Origin: Actinomycetes bacterium
GTDB taxonomy: Bacteria > Actinomycetota > Acidimicrobiia > Acidimicrobiales > Acidimicrobiaceae
Reading direction: 5' to 3'
DNA length: 38,716 nt
NCBI GenBank assembly: GCA_021795585.1
Contig: JAJYPE010000002.1
Span: forward strand, 1 to 38,716
Both the position numbers and the translations under genes were made by a program. Of this stretch, positions 18,201-26,360 are shown one piece after another (positions within the stretch are counted from its first letter, which is position 1; each line of letters opens with the position of its first letter). Under the pieces are notes generated by a model that ran no database searches, was not told the DNA's origin, and was given only the letters and a program-made list of their open reading frames with translations.

Positions 18201-19103
18201 CTATAGGTCAGCGCGGGATGCGATTTGTTCAGTGATTCGCTTGAGGTCTTCGAGGTTGTCGAATTCGATCGTTACTTTCCCGCTGGCGCCCGGTGACGAA
18301 TTCTTTCCCATCTGGACGAGCACCTTTGCGTCAAGCACGTCGGTCAAGAGCCGTTCAAGTTCTACGATGCCGGCCGGCTTGAACGCGGGTGTGGATTTGT
18401 GTGTCTTCGTCGCCGGAGTTTCTGTGGTGTCTTCCGCAGATTCCTGCTTGACGATTTCCTCTAGCGCCCGTACCGAAAGCCCCTCGTCGGCTGCCCGACG
18501 GGCCAAACGCTCTTGCGCCAGTCTGTCTGGAGTTGAGAGCAAGGCGCGCGCATGGCCGGAGGTAATGCGGCGCTCGATCAGTAGGCGTTGTGCCGCTGCT
18601 GGGAGTTGGAGGAGGCGGAGAGCATTGGTCACAGTCGCTCGGGATTTGCCAATGCGTGCAGCAAGGGTTTCGTGCGTGAAAGCGAATTCCTCAATAAGGC
18701 TCTGGTAGGCGCTGGCTTCCTCCACTGGGTTGAGGTCTTCGCGATGCAGGTTCTCGACCAGGGCCTGCTCGATGCTGACTTTCGCATCAGCGGTCTGGAC
18801 GATTGCAGGGATGAAATCTAGGCCAACCCGTCTTGCGGCGCGCCACCTTCGTTCCCCGGCGATGATCTCGTACTGCCCGTCTTCGTCCTCGCGTACGAGG
18901 ATGGGTTGGATGATACCCATCGAGGCAACGGAGGCGGCCAAAGACGCCAGAGTCTCTTCGTCGAATGACTTGCGTGGTTGATTTGGGTTCGGTCGGATAT
19001 GGGTAGTGGGGATTTCCCGATAGACGGCGTCACGCGCATCAGACTCACTTGGAGGGATCAAGGATCCGAGTCCCCGACCCAATCCTGGTTTGCGCACCAT
19101 CAC
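18201..19103 (-). CDS. parB: Chromosome-partitioning protein ParB
   Basis: ParB is a CTPase clamp that loads at parS, spreads along DNA and drives origin segregation with ParA and SMC. The 300-residue protein has the N-terminal peptide GLGRGLGSLIP that stimulates ParA, the ParB/Srx domain with PNPNQPRKSF and the CTP-binding GERRWRAARRVG, a helix-turn-helix (TLAARIGKSRATVTNALRLL), and a C-terminal dimerisation segment. Start may be GTG at 19103 or the adjacent ATG at 19100, which overlaps the parA stop. A perfect parS lies just upstream of parA. Confidence 0.97.
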   Translation of the reverse strand: MMVRKPGLGRGLGSLIPPSESDARDAVYREIPTTHIRPNPNQPRKSFDEETLASLAASVASMGIIQPILVREDEDGQYEIIAGERRWRAARRVGLDFIPAIVQTADAKVSIEQALVENLHREDLNPVEEASAYQSLIEEFAFTHETLAARIGKSRATVTNALRLLQLPAAAQRLLIERRITSGHARALLSTPDRLAQERLARRAADEGLSVRALEEIVKQESAEDTTETPATKTHKSTPAFKPAGIVELERLLTDVLDAKVLVQMGKNSSPGASGKVTIEFDNLEDLKRITEQIASRADL

Positions 19104-19864
19104 AGAACCTCCCTAGCAAGTTCCTTGTAAGCGACCGAGCCTCTCGAGAGGGGGTCGAAGGCGGTAATTGGCTGGCCGTAAGAAGGTGCTTCCGAGAGCC
19201 GGACGTTTCTTGGGATGATGGTTCTGCAGACGATGTCGGGATAATGCGCCCGGACGTCGGCAGCAACTTGCTCGGCTAGTTTCGTTCGCGCGTCATACAT
19301 GGTCAGCACAACGTGCTTGACCTCCAGAATCGGATTCAGATTTGATTTGACGAGCCTGACGTTTCGGAACAACTGAGTGAGGCCCTCGAGTGCGTAGTAT
19401 TCGCACTGGATCGGGACCAGTACTTCGCTAGCCGCTACGAAAGCATTGATGGTTAGGAGTCCGAGTGAAGGCGGGCAGTCGATGACGATAATGTCAAAGT
19501 CCTCAGCCACGGGGTCGAGGCTCTTCTTTAGGCGACTCTCTCGACTGAACACGCTGACAAGTTCGATTTCGGAGCCCGCAAGATCGATGTTTGCCGGTAG
19601 TACGAAGAGGTTCTTCATGGAGGTCGGCTCTATGCAATCCTCTACGGGAGCCTCGTGGAGAAGGACGTCATAGACCGTGCTTCCTAGAGCTCGTATGTCG
19701 ATACCTAGGCCCGTACTGGCGTTGCCTTGTGGGTCGAGGTCGACGACGAGCACTCTCTTGCCAGCCTCGGCCATTGCGGCAGCCAGGTTGATAGAGGTGG
19801 TTGTCTTGCCGACCCCTCCCTTTTGATTGGCCACAGCGATAATTCGGCTGGCCCTGTCAGTCAT
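19100..19864 (-). CDS. parA: Chromosome-partitioning ATPase ParA (Soj)
   Basis: ParA is a deviant Walker ATPase whose DNA-bound gradient moves the ParB-parS complex. The deviant Walker A is ANQKGGVGKTTTSINLAAA, with DLDPQGNASTGLGI and the Walker B region DFDIIVIDCPPSLGLLTINA. Its 254-residue length is usual for chromosomal Soj-type proteins, without the extra N-terminal domain of plasmid ParA. It is first in the parA-parB operon, the reverse strand to rsmG. Confidence 0.97.
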   Translation of the reverse strand: MTDRASRIIAVANQKGGVGKTTTSINLAAAMAEAGKRVLVVDLDPQGNASTGLGIDIRALGSTVYDVLLHEAPVEDCIEPTSMKNLFVLPANIDLAGSEIELVSVFSRESRLKKSLDPVAEDFDIIVIDCPPSLGLLTINAFVAASEVLVPIQCEYYALEGLTQLFRNVRLVKSNLNPILEVKHVVLTMYDARTKLAEQVAADVRAHYPDIVCRTIIPRNVRLSEAPSYGQPITAFDPLSRGSVAYKELAREVL

Positions 19865-19892
19865 CTAGTACCGTCCGTTTGCGTGGCGAAAA

Positions 19893-19908
19893 TGTTTCAC
19901 GTGAAACA
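19893..19908. promoter_or_regulatory. parS centromere site (perfect consensus)
   Basis: TGTTTCACGTGAAACA matches the 16-bp bacterial parS consensus exactly, and the symmetry extends two bases on each side. It lies 29 bp upstream of the parA start. It is the only full site I find in the window; other matches are half-sites. Confidence 0.97.
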
Positions 19909-20112
19909 TTGGTTTAGGATCGGACCGCTCCATACTAGCGCCTAACGCGCGGCCTGCTTGGGAATTAGAAGGTGTCGAGCCGTCTTGTGGCCGGGCCGTT
20001 AAAAGGTGGCCAAGGGCCTGGGTGGTCGGATGCTGCGTGGCTGCTAGTGGCGAAGTTTCCCAACCAACGCAACCAACGGGCCTCGGTGTTCGTCTATACA
20101 TTGGAGGTTGAG

Positions 20113-20604
20113 ATGGGCCCCAAGGAATCCGAGAGTTATGAATCCGAATCCCCTGGATGGGAGTTCTGGTATCGCCAATACTGGGCCGGTCTGGTGAAGT
20201 CCGCATGGCTTATGTGCGGCTCTAGGGAAGTGGCCGAGGACGTTGTTCACGACGCGTTCGTGCGCCTATACAGGTCTGGCGTGGCTCCGGACAAGCCCCT
20301 GGCTTATTTAAGGCGGACCGTCGTGAATCTGCTCGTTGACTCTTCGCGACGTTCGCGGTTGGCGCATGCCGCCTCCGCAGAGGAGTCCATCATGGGTCTT
20401 GAGGTCGACGAGATGGAGACTTGGCGGTACGTCAACAAGCTACCGCTGCGCCAGCGGCAAGCGCTGGTGCTGAGGTACTTGGACGACATGACGGTCGAGG
20501 GGATTGCTGAAGTGATGTATTGCAGCGTCGCGGCTGTGAAGTCCTTGATTCATCGAGGTCTGGAGTCACTCAGGGAGGAGATGGGCGCAAGTGGTCAGTA
20601 TTGA
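20113..20604 (+). CDS. ECF-type RNA polymerase sigma factor
   Basis: A 163-residue sigma-70 family protein of the extracytoplasmic-function group. Region 2 includes WYRQYWAGLVKSAWLMCGSREVAEDVVHDAFVRLYR, and region 4 has LPLRQRQALVLRYLDDMTVEG plus a helix-turn-helix with SVAAVKSLIHRGLESLRE. The ATG at 20113 has GGAGG five bases upstream; a longer form from 19972 has 47 unrelated residues. It overlaps the next gene by 14 bp, a membrane protein likely to be its anti-sigma factor. M. tuberculosis has the SigM/anti-sigma pair in this same neighbourhood (next to trxB2), so a displaced SigM relative is possible but unproved. Confidence 0.92.
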   Translation: MGPKESESYESESPGWEFWYRQYWAGLVKSAWLMCGSREVAEDVVHDAFVRLYRSGVAPDKPLAYLRRTVVNLLVDSSRRSRLAHAASAEESIMGLEVDEMETWRYVNKLPLRQRQALVLRYLDDMTVEGIAEVMYCSVAAVKSLIHRGLESLREEMGASGQY

Positions 20605-21388
20605 GGATGTGGAGACTCGGCTGAGTTCTTTGTTTGAGCAAGTCGGTTTCATGGTGGAGATGGACCCCGGATCCGCGCGCGAGGAGCAAATGCGTGCGTC
20701 GATAAATGACATGGAGGGGCGCCAGCCTTTGCGCGGGCCCTTGCGAATAAGGCGGTGGGTGCTTGCCGCGCTGGCCGGCCCGGTTGCGCTGGCCCTCTCC
20801 ACGACCGTCGCGGCGGCGGCGCCTGGTAACCCCCCCAGCTTTACGGAGATCATGGGAGAGGCGAAGGTGCTTTTGTCTTCGCCAGCCGTTATAGAGCAAT
20901 CGGCCGCGCAAATGCGGATATCTGTCGCAGGGCCGGATGGTGCGCGGTTTGAGGTCTTTACCATGCCGATTGGTTACGGAAACAGCTTTGCCGGATCCTG
21001 CATTCGACTTGCGGCTATCCCGGCCGGAGGGCAGCCGCAGTCAGTGCCTCTGTCGACTGGTGAGATGGCGTGTAGCCTTGTCGGCTCACTCGGACCCACC
21101 GAATTGAGCTCGCAACAGATTTCTCAGGCACGCGCCGGGGGTGGACAGGCCGTGGCCCAGTGGATCTCACCCTCGGGGACGGATTACGAAGTCGTATACG
21201 GAGAGGCCGAGGGGGGCACTGCCTCTGTCGCGCTCGCGAATGGAAAAGGGGTCAAGGGCGCATCGGCGGCCGCGGTCGGACAATGGTTCGTGGTTTATTT
21301 GCCTCAAGCCAAGGTCGCAAGTTACCCCTACTTAAAGTTTTATCGTCCGGACGGTTCCTTGCTGGACACGTTGCCAGGAAAGTTTTGA
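20591..21388 (+). CDS. Putative membrane-anchored anti-sigma-like protein
   Basis: This 265-residue protein starts with GTG inside the sigma gene. About 50 cytosolic residues (VETRLSSLFEQVGFMVEMDP) precede one hydrophobic segment near residues 54-76 (WVLAALAGPVALALSTTVAA), followed by about 190 exterior residues. That topology and the 14-bp overlap with an ECF sigma gene are typical of anti-sigma factors. It lacks the HxxxCxxC zinc motif of ZAS-type anti-sigma factors, and the exterior domain contains two cysteines (SCIRL and MACSL) that could form a disulfide. I do not recognise that domain. The anti-sigma role is inferred from context only. Confidence 0.62.
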   Translation: MVSIEDVETRLSSLFEQVGFMVEMDPGSAREEQMRASINDMEGRQPLRGPLRIRRWVLAALAGPVALALSTTVAAAAPGNPPSFTEIMGEAKVLLSSPAVIEQSAAQMRISVAGPDGARFEVFTMPIGYGNSFAGSCIRLAAIPAGGQPQSVPLSTGEMACSLVGSLGPTELSSQQISQARAGGGQAVAQWISPSGTDYEVVYGEAEGGTASVALANGKGVKGASAAAVGQWFVVYLPQAKVASYPYLKFYRPDGSLLDTLPGKF

Positions 21389-21964
21389 CTAGGCGGCACT
21401 CGATGGCATACGGAGCGGCGCGGGAGTACGGAAATTGTCGGTTCGGCGGTTGCCGGTACCGGGAGCAATGGCGGAATGCAGGGCTTGTTTTCGGGCGTCG
21501 ATCCACGCCGGGTGAGGCGATCACGTGCGACCATTGCGGTTTCGGCTCGAGGTTCGGCTTGGTGGGATCTAAGTCTCGGGTGTCCTCCTGGTCGGGCAGC
21601 GGTGCCGCGGGGAGCACCATGCGAGGCATGTTCTTGGCGAGTAGCAAGTGGGGGTAGCGGTTTCTCTGGCCTGCAGGGGATCACCTTCGCTGACCCCGAG
21701 TCGACCCGAGGGGTTGTCCAGAACCTGGGATCGGATGCGTCGTGCGGCTAAGCGGACCGTCGGCAACCAGATGCTCTAGGTGCGGACCATCCGTGCAGGG
21801 CGCTTGTTGGCTTGAGATGGGGGATATAGGTCTGACTATCGCGGCATGGCGCCACTCGATCCATTGCAAGGCAACTAATTCGGCTTGGTGAAATGTTGGG
21901 TTCAAGGGGTGAGCGCAACGACCAGGGCTATGGGACACTAGCGCTTTTGCGCCAAAGGAGCCCC
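21389..21964. other. 576-bp gap with no recognised gene
   Basis: Short open frames exist in several frames but none carries a known motif, a plausible ribosome site or a coherent composition. The stretch leads into the IS30 remnant and probably contains its left flank or older decayed DNA. Confidence 0.5.
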
Positions 21965-22931
21965 ATGACTCCCACTTTACGACCCAGCAGAGAGCGCTGA
22001 TCTTTCGGCTGTGAAGCCAGGGCAAGTCCTTGCGCGAGATCGGCAAGCAGTTCGGGTGCTTGCACGCGGGGATCGACGTGGCCCTGAAAGGACAGCGAAG
22101 AGGACCGAGGCCCGTAACCTGGTCTCCCAGGCCGGGCGGTCGCACCATCGGCGAACGCGAACAGATCCTGGTCGGTATCTCAAGGGGTAAGGCCTTGAGC
22201 GACATCGCAATCGGTATCGGCAGGTCTCCCTCTACGGTCACTAGGGAGGTGAAGGCAAACGGCGGACGAGAAGGCGATGCGATCTGGCCGGCGCACGACG
22301 TGCCCGCCGGGCGGCAAAGCGTCCCAAACCAACCAAGCTTGCCAATGCCGCCCTCCGCTTCCAGGTGACGGCCTGGCTCGAGCAGCTGTGGTCTCCCAAG
22401 AGATTGCCAACCGCCCGAAGGTCGAGTTCCCGCGTGAGGCGAAGATGGGCCTTAGCCACGAGACGATCTACCAGTCCCTCTTCGTTCAGGGGCGTGGTGA
22501 GCTCAAAAGAGAGCTTGCGAGGTGCCTGCGTTCGGTAAGAACCAAGCGACGGCCGTAAGGGGCAGCGCCGCTGTGCGCGGACGCGCTGCCGATGTGGTCA
22601 TGATCTCCGAACGATCTCCTGAAGCGCAAGACCGGGCCGTCCGCGGGCACGGGGAGGGCGACCTCATCATTGGCAAGGGGGACAGAGCGCCGTCGGCATC
22701 CTGGTCGTGCGCCAGACCAGATACGTCAAGCTCCATCATCCGCCCTATGGACGCGGCGCAAAGGAGGTCGAATGCGCGGAGAGGCGCGGTCGCGGAAAAC
22801 CCCGTGAGAGGCTTGTGAAGTGCTTCAAATGGGATAGTCGGAATATGAGGGTCGGTTTCTTCAGACGTCTGGACCAAGACACGGGCCGACCCGAGAAAAT
22901 GATCGGAGACCCGTTGCCTCAGGTCACTTGA
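21965..22931 (+). pseudogene. IS30-family transposase remnant, 5' part
   Basis: The translated pieces, read across frames, follow an IS30 transposase in order: TTQQRALIFRL, a stop (TGA at 22012-22014 in the place of a tryptophan codon), SQGKSLREIGKQFGCLHAGID, GERE-QILVGISRG and GRSPSTVTREVKANGG, then in another frame MGLSHETIYQSLFVQGRGEL, then VVMISERSPEAQDRAV and GEGDLIIGKGD with the first catalytic aspartate, then RYVKLHHPPYGRGAKEVE, ending in weak similarity (KWD). At least three frameshifts and one stop make it nonfunctional. Its 3' end is at 23595-23760, separated by IS110 remnants. Confidence 0.85.
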
Positions 22932-23155
22932 CGCTACGTGGTTCGACGATTCCGTCATCCACTGGACTCGTCAGTCACCGGAGATAGGTGGTTGAGGATT
23001 CAAGCCTCAACCAGGCGCGCGACCTCATGAGAGCTTGGCGAGAAACCCTCCTGACTGTCTTGTCCGCACTCGGTCCAACCTGACGCCGATCCCAATCACC
23101 TAAGGAGTCGGCATGAACAGTGTGCTACCGCCAACCGACCTAGAAGTTGCCGGAG

Positions 23156-23594
23156 TGGTTTACACCCCACCGAGGCAAGCACGTCGCGGCGGTCGTGAAG
23201 CACGAAGGAACGGTGCTGGGGGTTGAGCATTTCCCCACAGCGCGTCATGGTCGCCTGATCCTCATCGGCTGCATGCGCGGATTCGGCATTCTCGCTGGAG
23301 TGGGTGTCGAGTGAACCGGCAGCTACGGCGTCGAGCTCACAAGGTACTTGGTCCTGGCCGGTCAGCGAGTGCAAGTCGCCAAAGACTGCAACGGCCAGGT
23401 AGGGGCCGTGGGAGTACTGCGAAGGAAGCGCAAGACGGCGATCAAGTGTCGCCGGGCAAGATGAACCGCAGCCGACTGAACCACGGGGGAGTCGTCAGGC
23501 TTAATTGGCGCAGCACATCGTGGCCCTATCGCGCATCCGGATTGACGAAGGGACGCAGGCCTACATTAGGCGCCGGCTGGCTGAGGGGATCTCC
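23156..23594 (+). pseudogene. IS110-family transposase remnant inserted in IS30
   Basis: The N-terminal DEDD-type piece reads HRGKHVAAVVKHEGTVLGVE-HFPTARHG, followed by GILAGVGVE, a TGA stop at 23312-23314, and TGSYGVELTRYLVLAGQRV. A separate downstream piece at 23511-23594 reads HIVALSRIRIDEGTQAYIRR, then RLAEGIS, the conserved C-terminal domain segment. The middle of the gene, including most of the transposase, is deleted. The last piece runs directly into IS30 sequence (NGLLRQYMPKG). The element is dead. Confidence 0.78.
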
Positions 23595-23760
23595 AACGGG
23601 CTCCTGCGTCAATACATGCCCAAGGGGGCCGATCTCCCCTTGTTATCCGCCCGACGATCTCCGGGCAATCGAAGACTCGTTGCACGGGACGCCATGGATG
23701 GCGCTTGGATCCTGGCCTCCCGGGGAGAAATGCGCTGAGGTTGTGGCGCCGTCCACTTGA
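23595..23760 (+). pseudogene. IS30-family transposase remnant, 3' end
   Basis: Reads NGLLRQYMPKGADLPLLSA, then after a frame change DDLRAIEDSLHG, and ends EKCAEVVAPST with TGA at 23758. This is the C-terminal block of the IS30 protein whose first part lies at 21965-22931. The intervening 660 bp hold IS110 remnants. The catalytic glutamate region between them is lost. Confidence 0.8.
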
Positions 23761-24028
23761 AACCGCCCAGGACGAACAAATATAGGGTTGCACAGACATC
23801 AATTTGGTCAGGATACTTAGACGCCGTCGTTAACTACCGATTGACCAGGACGAATGCGTAGGAGCCGCCGCCGGGGGCGGTTGCTGGCGCGATCGCATGT
23901 GCTCCCTGACGAGCCTGCTGGGCTTACGATTCCGTGGGGCTGCGGGCGCCTTCTGAGGTTGAGGTTGAGGGTCAATATCTAGCTAAATATGAGATTTACA
24001 CAGCTGTGGATAACCCTGTGCATAAGGT
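23761..24028. other. Gap downstream of cwlM with DnaA boxes
   Basis: No gene is visible. The right end is AT-rich (23970-24030) and contains two DnaA boxes. Two-and-a-half hexamer repeats TGAGGT lie at 23954-23970. The rest looks like noncoding flank. Confidence 0.55.
24005..24025 (-). promoter_or_regulatory. Two DnaA boxes outside oriC
   Basis: TGTGGATAA (24005-24013) is a perfect reverse-oriented DnaA box, and TGTGCATAA (24017-24025) differs at one base. They are 12 bp apart start to start, the same spacing as the two strongest boxes of oriC, about 11.4 kb away. Confidence 0.75.
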
Positions 24029-24976
24029 TTAAAGGTCGGCAAACCACCTGGTCAGAGCCGTTGAGATTCCCCCGGATGCATCGTGTGGTGCCAACTTCCG
24101 AAGTACATCGGAGTCGAGGGTGAGCGTTACGCAAGGTGCCTTGGTGAGCTGAAGCATGCGGTGCTTCGAACCCACGATTTCAAAGTCGATGCCTGGTTCT
24201 TCCCGATGCAGCTCGATGGCGATCTCCTTGGCGATCGACTGGCCGACAGGTGAGGTGTAGTGGAAGCCTTGAAAATACGCGACCGTGCTCCCGCCGCCCT
24301 CCGCGACCTCGAGATGCAGAACAACGTCGGCATGACCGGTGTTGGAAAACTCAGCCAACAGGGAGACGTCCGGGTGGCAAAAATTGAGGACGTGGAATCC
24401 ATCCTTGGCCAGCGACGAGCGCACTGCCTCTGCGACGGACGCAAGGTCTAGACCAGAGGTGATGGCGATGGTTAGGCCGGCGGGATTCTTTCTCTTGCTG
24501 CCAAGTTTGATGAGCTCCCGTACGCCGGTGACGGTAATGGGGCTGCGGCCGAAGTTGCGCTCAAGTTCGGCAATCGTGTCGGGTCCACAAATGCCGTCGC
24601 CCGCCATCCCGACGTTGACCTGAAAGTCGCTGAGGGCTCGGTGCGTGGTTGAACCAAATACTCCGTCTATCGTGCCAGGGTCGAATCCCAGCCAAGAGAG
24701 TTTGCCCTGCAACTGCGCGACGTCGTCACCGCGCAGCATGGGCCGGCGCAGGTAAAGCAGGCGGTCGCCCAGCTTCCAATGCGCCTCGAACAGGGAGGCG
24801 AATGTCAGCGCATCACAAATTCCGGTAGGGGAGAGGCCATGGCCGTATTGAAAAGCCCGTAGCTGGCTCCGCGTCGACGGACCAAAGCGACCAATGTCAT
24901 CGACGACGACGAATCCGCATTGCGTCAGAAGCCGCTGGAGGTGTGCGATCGATTCTTCGGAGGACGACTCGTCCAC
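24029..24976 (-). CDS. cwlM: CwlM-like protein: peptidoglycan-binding domains plus degenerate amidase
   Basis: Two peptidoglycan-binding-1 repeats come first (about residues 8-72, HLQRLLTQCGF...FGPSTRSQLRAFQYGHG; and 84-150, LRGDDVAQLQGKLSWLGFDP), then an Amidase_3-like domain (about 170-315). The zinc ligands of the active amidases appear lost: the DPGHGG segment is replaced by TIAITSGLD, and the ISIH motif position reads VVLHLEV. In mycobacteria the CwlM regulator of MurA also lacks hydrolase activity, and here too the gene is next to thioredoxin. I placed the start at GTG 24976, since the longer frame to 25264 runs through trxA in another reading frame. No strong ribosome site is seen. Regulatory function is inferred. 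Confidence 0.82.
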   Translation of the reverse strand: MDESSSEESIAHLQRLLTQCGFVVVDDIGRFGPSTRSQLRAFQYGHGLSPTGICDALTFASLFEAHWKLGDRLLYLRRPMLRGDDVAQLQGKLSWLGFDPGTIDGVFGSTTHRALSDFQVNVGMAGDGICGPDTIAELERNFGRSPITVTGVRELIKLGSKRKNPAGLTIAITSGLDLASVAEAVRSSLAKDGFHVLNFCHPDVSLLAEFSNTGHADVVLHLEVAEGGGSTVAYFQGFHYTSPVGQSIAKEIAIELHREEPGIDFEIVGSKHRMLQLTKAPCVTLTLDSDVLRKLAPHDASGGISTALTRWFADL

Positions 24977-25020
24977 CGGCAGAGCCGGACTCGCCGACTC
25001 TGCCTCGGCAGAGGTGGTCG

Positions 25021-25332
25021 CTACAGGTACGTCTCGATCTCGCGCATCAGTGCCGACTTGGAGCGAGCTCCCACGAGTCTCAGCACCGGCTCGCCCTTCT
25101 TGAAGAGGATGATGGTCGGGATGCTCATCACCTCGAACCGGCGCGCCGTGTTCATGTTGTCGTCCACGTCCAGCTTGCCTATCTCGAGTATCCCGGCCTT
25201 CTCCTTGCCAATCTCCTCGAGTATCGGGGCTATCATTTTGCACGGGCCACACCATTCCGCCCAAAAGTCTACGAGCAGAAGGTCGTTGGTCAATAGTGCC
25301 TCATCGAATGAGGTGTCGTGCAGAACGATCAT
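25021..25332 (-). CDS. trxA: Thioredoxin
   Basis: A 103-residue thioredoxin, reduced by thioredoxin reductase and used for cytosolic disulfide reduction. The redox motif is FWAEWCGPCKMIAP (WCGPC), and the cis-proline loop is VMSIPTIILFKKGEPV. Length is normal for a single thioredoxin domain. It lies 65 bp after trxB, with a hairpin between, and is followed by the cwlM gene 44 bp on. The pair trxB-trxA-cwlM matches mycobacterial order. Confidence 0.97.
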   Translation of the reverse strand: MIVLHDTSFDEALLTNDLLLVDFWAEWCGPCKMIAPILEEIGKEKAGILEIGKLDVDDNMNTARRFEVMSIPTIILFKKGEPVLRLVGARSKSALMREIETYL

Positions 25333-25374
25333 TTTCCGATACTTTCCTGTAAGTTTGGTTCTTTTGTGATTAAA

Positions 25375-25392
25375 CCCCGCTGATCAGCGGGG
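25375..25392 (-). terminator. Palindromic hairpin between trxB and trxA
   Basis: CCCCGCTGATCAGCGGGG is a perfect palindrome; read on the minus strand it is followed by TTTAAT. It is placed 6-23 bp after trxB, so it may attenuate transcription into trxA-cwlM. The T run is short. Confidence 0.6.
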
Positions 25393-25397
25393 TATTC

Positions 25398-26360
25398 CTA
25401 ACCTGCGTGGACGCTTTCCAGCCAGCGTTCAGTATCAAGAGCCGCCATGCAGCCGGATCCCGCCGCAGTGATTGCTTGCCGGTAAACGTGGTCTTGTACG
25501 TCTCCGCAGGCAAAGATGCCCTCTACCGAAGTCCGGGTACCGTCGTGCGTTACGAGGTACTTCGCCGCGTCCATGTCCAGCTTGCCCTCGAATACGGCCG
25601 TATTGGGTTCATGGCCAATGGCTACGAAGAGCCCGGTCACCCCGAGCTTGCTTCTCTCGCCAGTGACGGTGTCCTCTAAGACGACCCCGTCAATGGCGTC
25701 CCCACCTATGAGTTCGACGACTCGGGAGTTCCAGTGGAAAGAGATCTTCGGGTTGGCTCTGGCACGGTCCTGCATGATCTTCGAGGCGCGAAGTTCGGAG
25801 CGCCTGTGGATGATGTGCACCTTGGATGCGAACTTGGTGAGGAAGGTGGCCTCCTCCATGGCGGAGTCGCCTCCGCCGACCACAGCGATCTCCTGGCCGC
25901 GGAAGAAGAAGCCGTCACAGGTCGCGCATGTCGAGACACCGTGGCCAATCATTTCGATCTCGCGATCGACGCCCAGCATGATCGATCGGGCGCCGGTAGC
26001 GACGATGATCGCGTCGGCCAAGTAGCTCGCATCGCCGTCTCCCTGGTCAGAAGTCCAGATTGCGAACGGACGAGCGGAGGTGTCAATGCGAGTCACCTTG
26101 GCGGTGTGGAATTCCGCGCCAAAGCGCTCAGCCTGAGCCCGGAAGTTGCTCATGAGCTCGGGGCCATCGATACCGTTTATAAAGCCGGGGAAGTTCTCGA
26201 TCTCAGTTGTCAGCATGAGCTGGCCACCCGGCTGATCCGAGGTAGAGGAGATCTCGCCCTCGATCACGATTGGGTTGAGGTTCGCCCGGGCGGTATAGAT
26301 GGCAGCCGTAAGTCCTGCCGGCCCGGAGCCGATTATGGCTACGTGCGTATGCCTGGTCAC
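25398..26360 (-). CDS. trxB: Thioredoxin reductase (NADPH)
   Basis: This flavoprotein passes electrons from NADPH to thioredoxin. The FAD site is AIIGSGPAGLTAAIYTARA near the N-terminus, the redox-active CATCDG (about residues 142-147) sits in the NADPH domain, with VVGGGDSAMEEATFL for NADPH binding, and a second FAD motif FACGDVQDHVYRQAITAAG lies near the C-terminus. Length 320 is typical. The 3' end is followed by a palindromic hairpin before trxA. Confidence 0.97.
   Translation of the reverse strand: MTRHTHVAIIGSGPAGLTAAIYTARANLNPIVIEGEISSTSDQPGGQLMLTTEIENFPGFINGIDGPELMSNFRAQAERFGAEFHTAKVTRIDTSARPFAIWTSDQGDGDASYLADAIIVATGARSIMLGVDREIEMIGHGVSTCATCDGFFFRGQEIAVVGGGDSAMEEATFLTKFASKVHIIHRRSELRASKIMQDRARANPKISFHWNSRVVELIGGDAIDGVVLEDTVTGERSKLGVTGLFVAIGHEPNTAVFEGKLDMDAAKYLVTHDGTRTSVEGIFACGDVQDHVYRQAITAAGSGCMAALDTERWLESVHAG

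Noticed and set aside
19972-20112. Long N-terminus of the sigma factor
   Set aside because: No sigma similarity in the extra 47 residues; the later ATG has a strong ribosome site.
21389-24028. Possible CRISPR array or novel defence genes in the 2.6-kb gap
   Set aside because: No regularly spaced repeats; recognisable sequence is IS30 and IS110 remnants.
24977-25264. Long N-terminal extension of the CwlM-like protein
   Set aside because: It is the other frame of trxA, with low-complexity charged sequence; the domain begins only after trxA ends.
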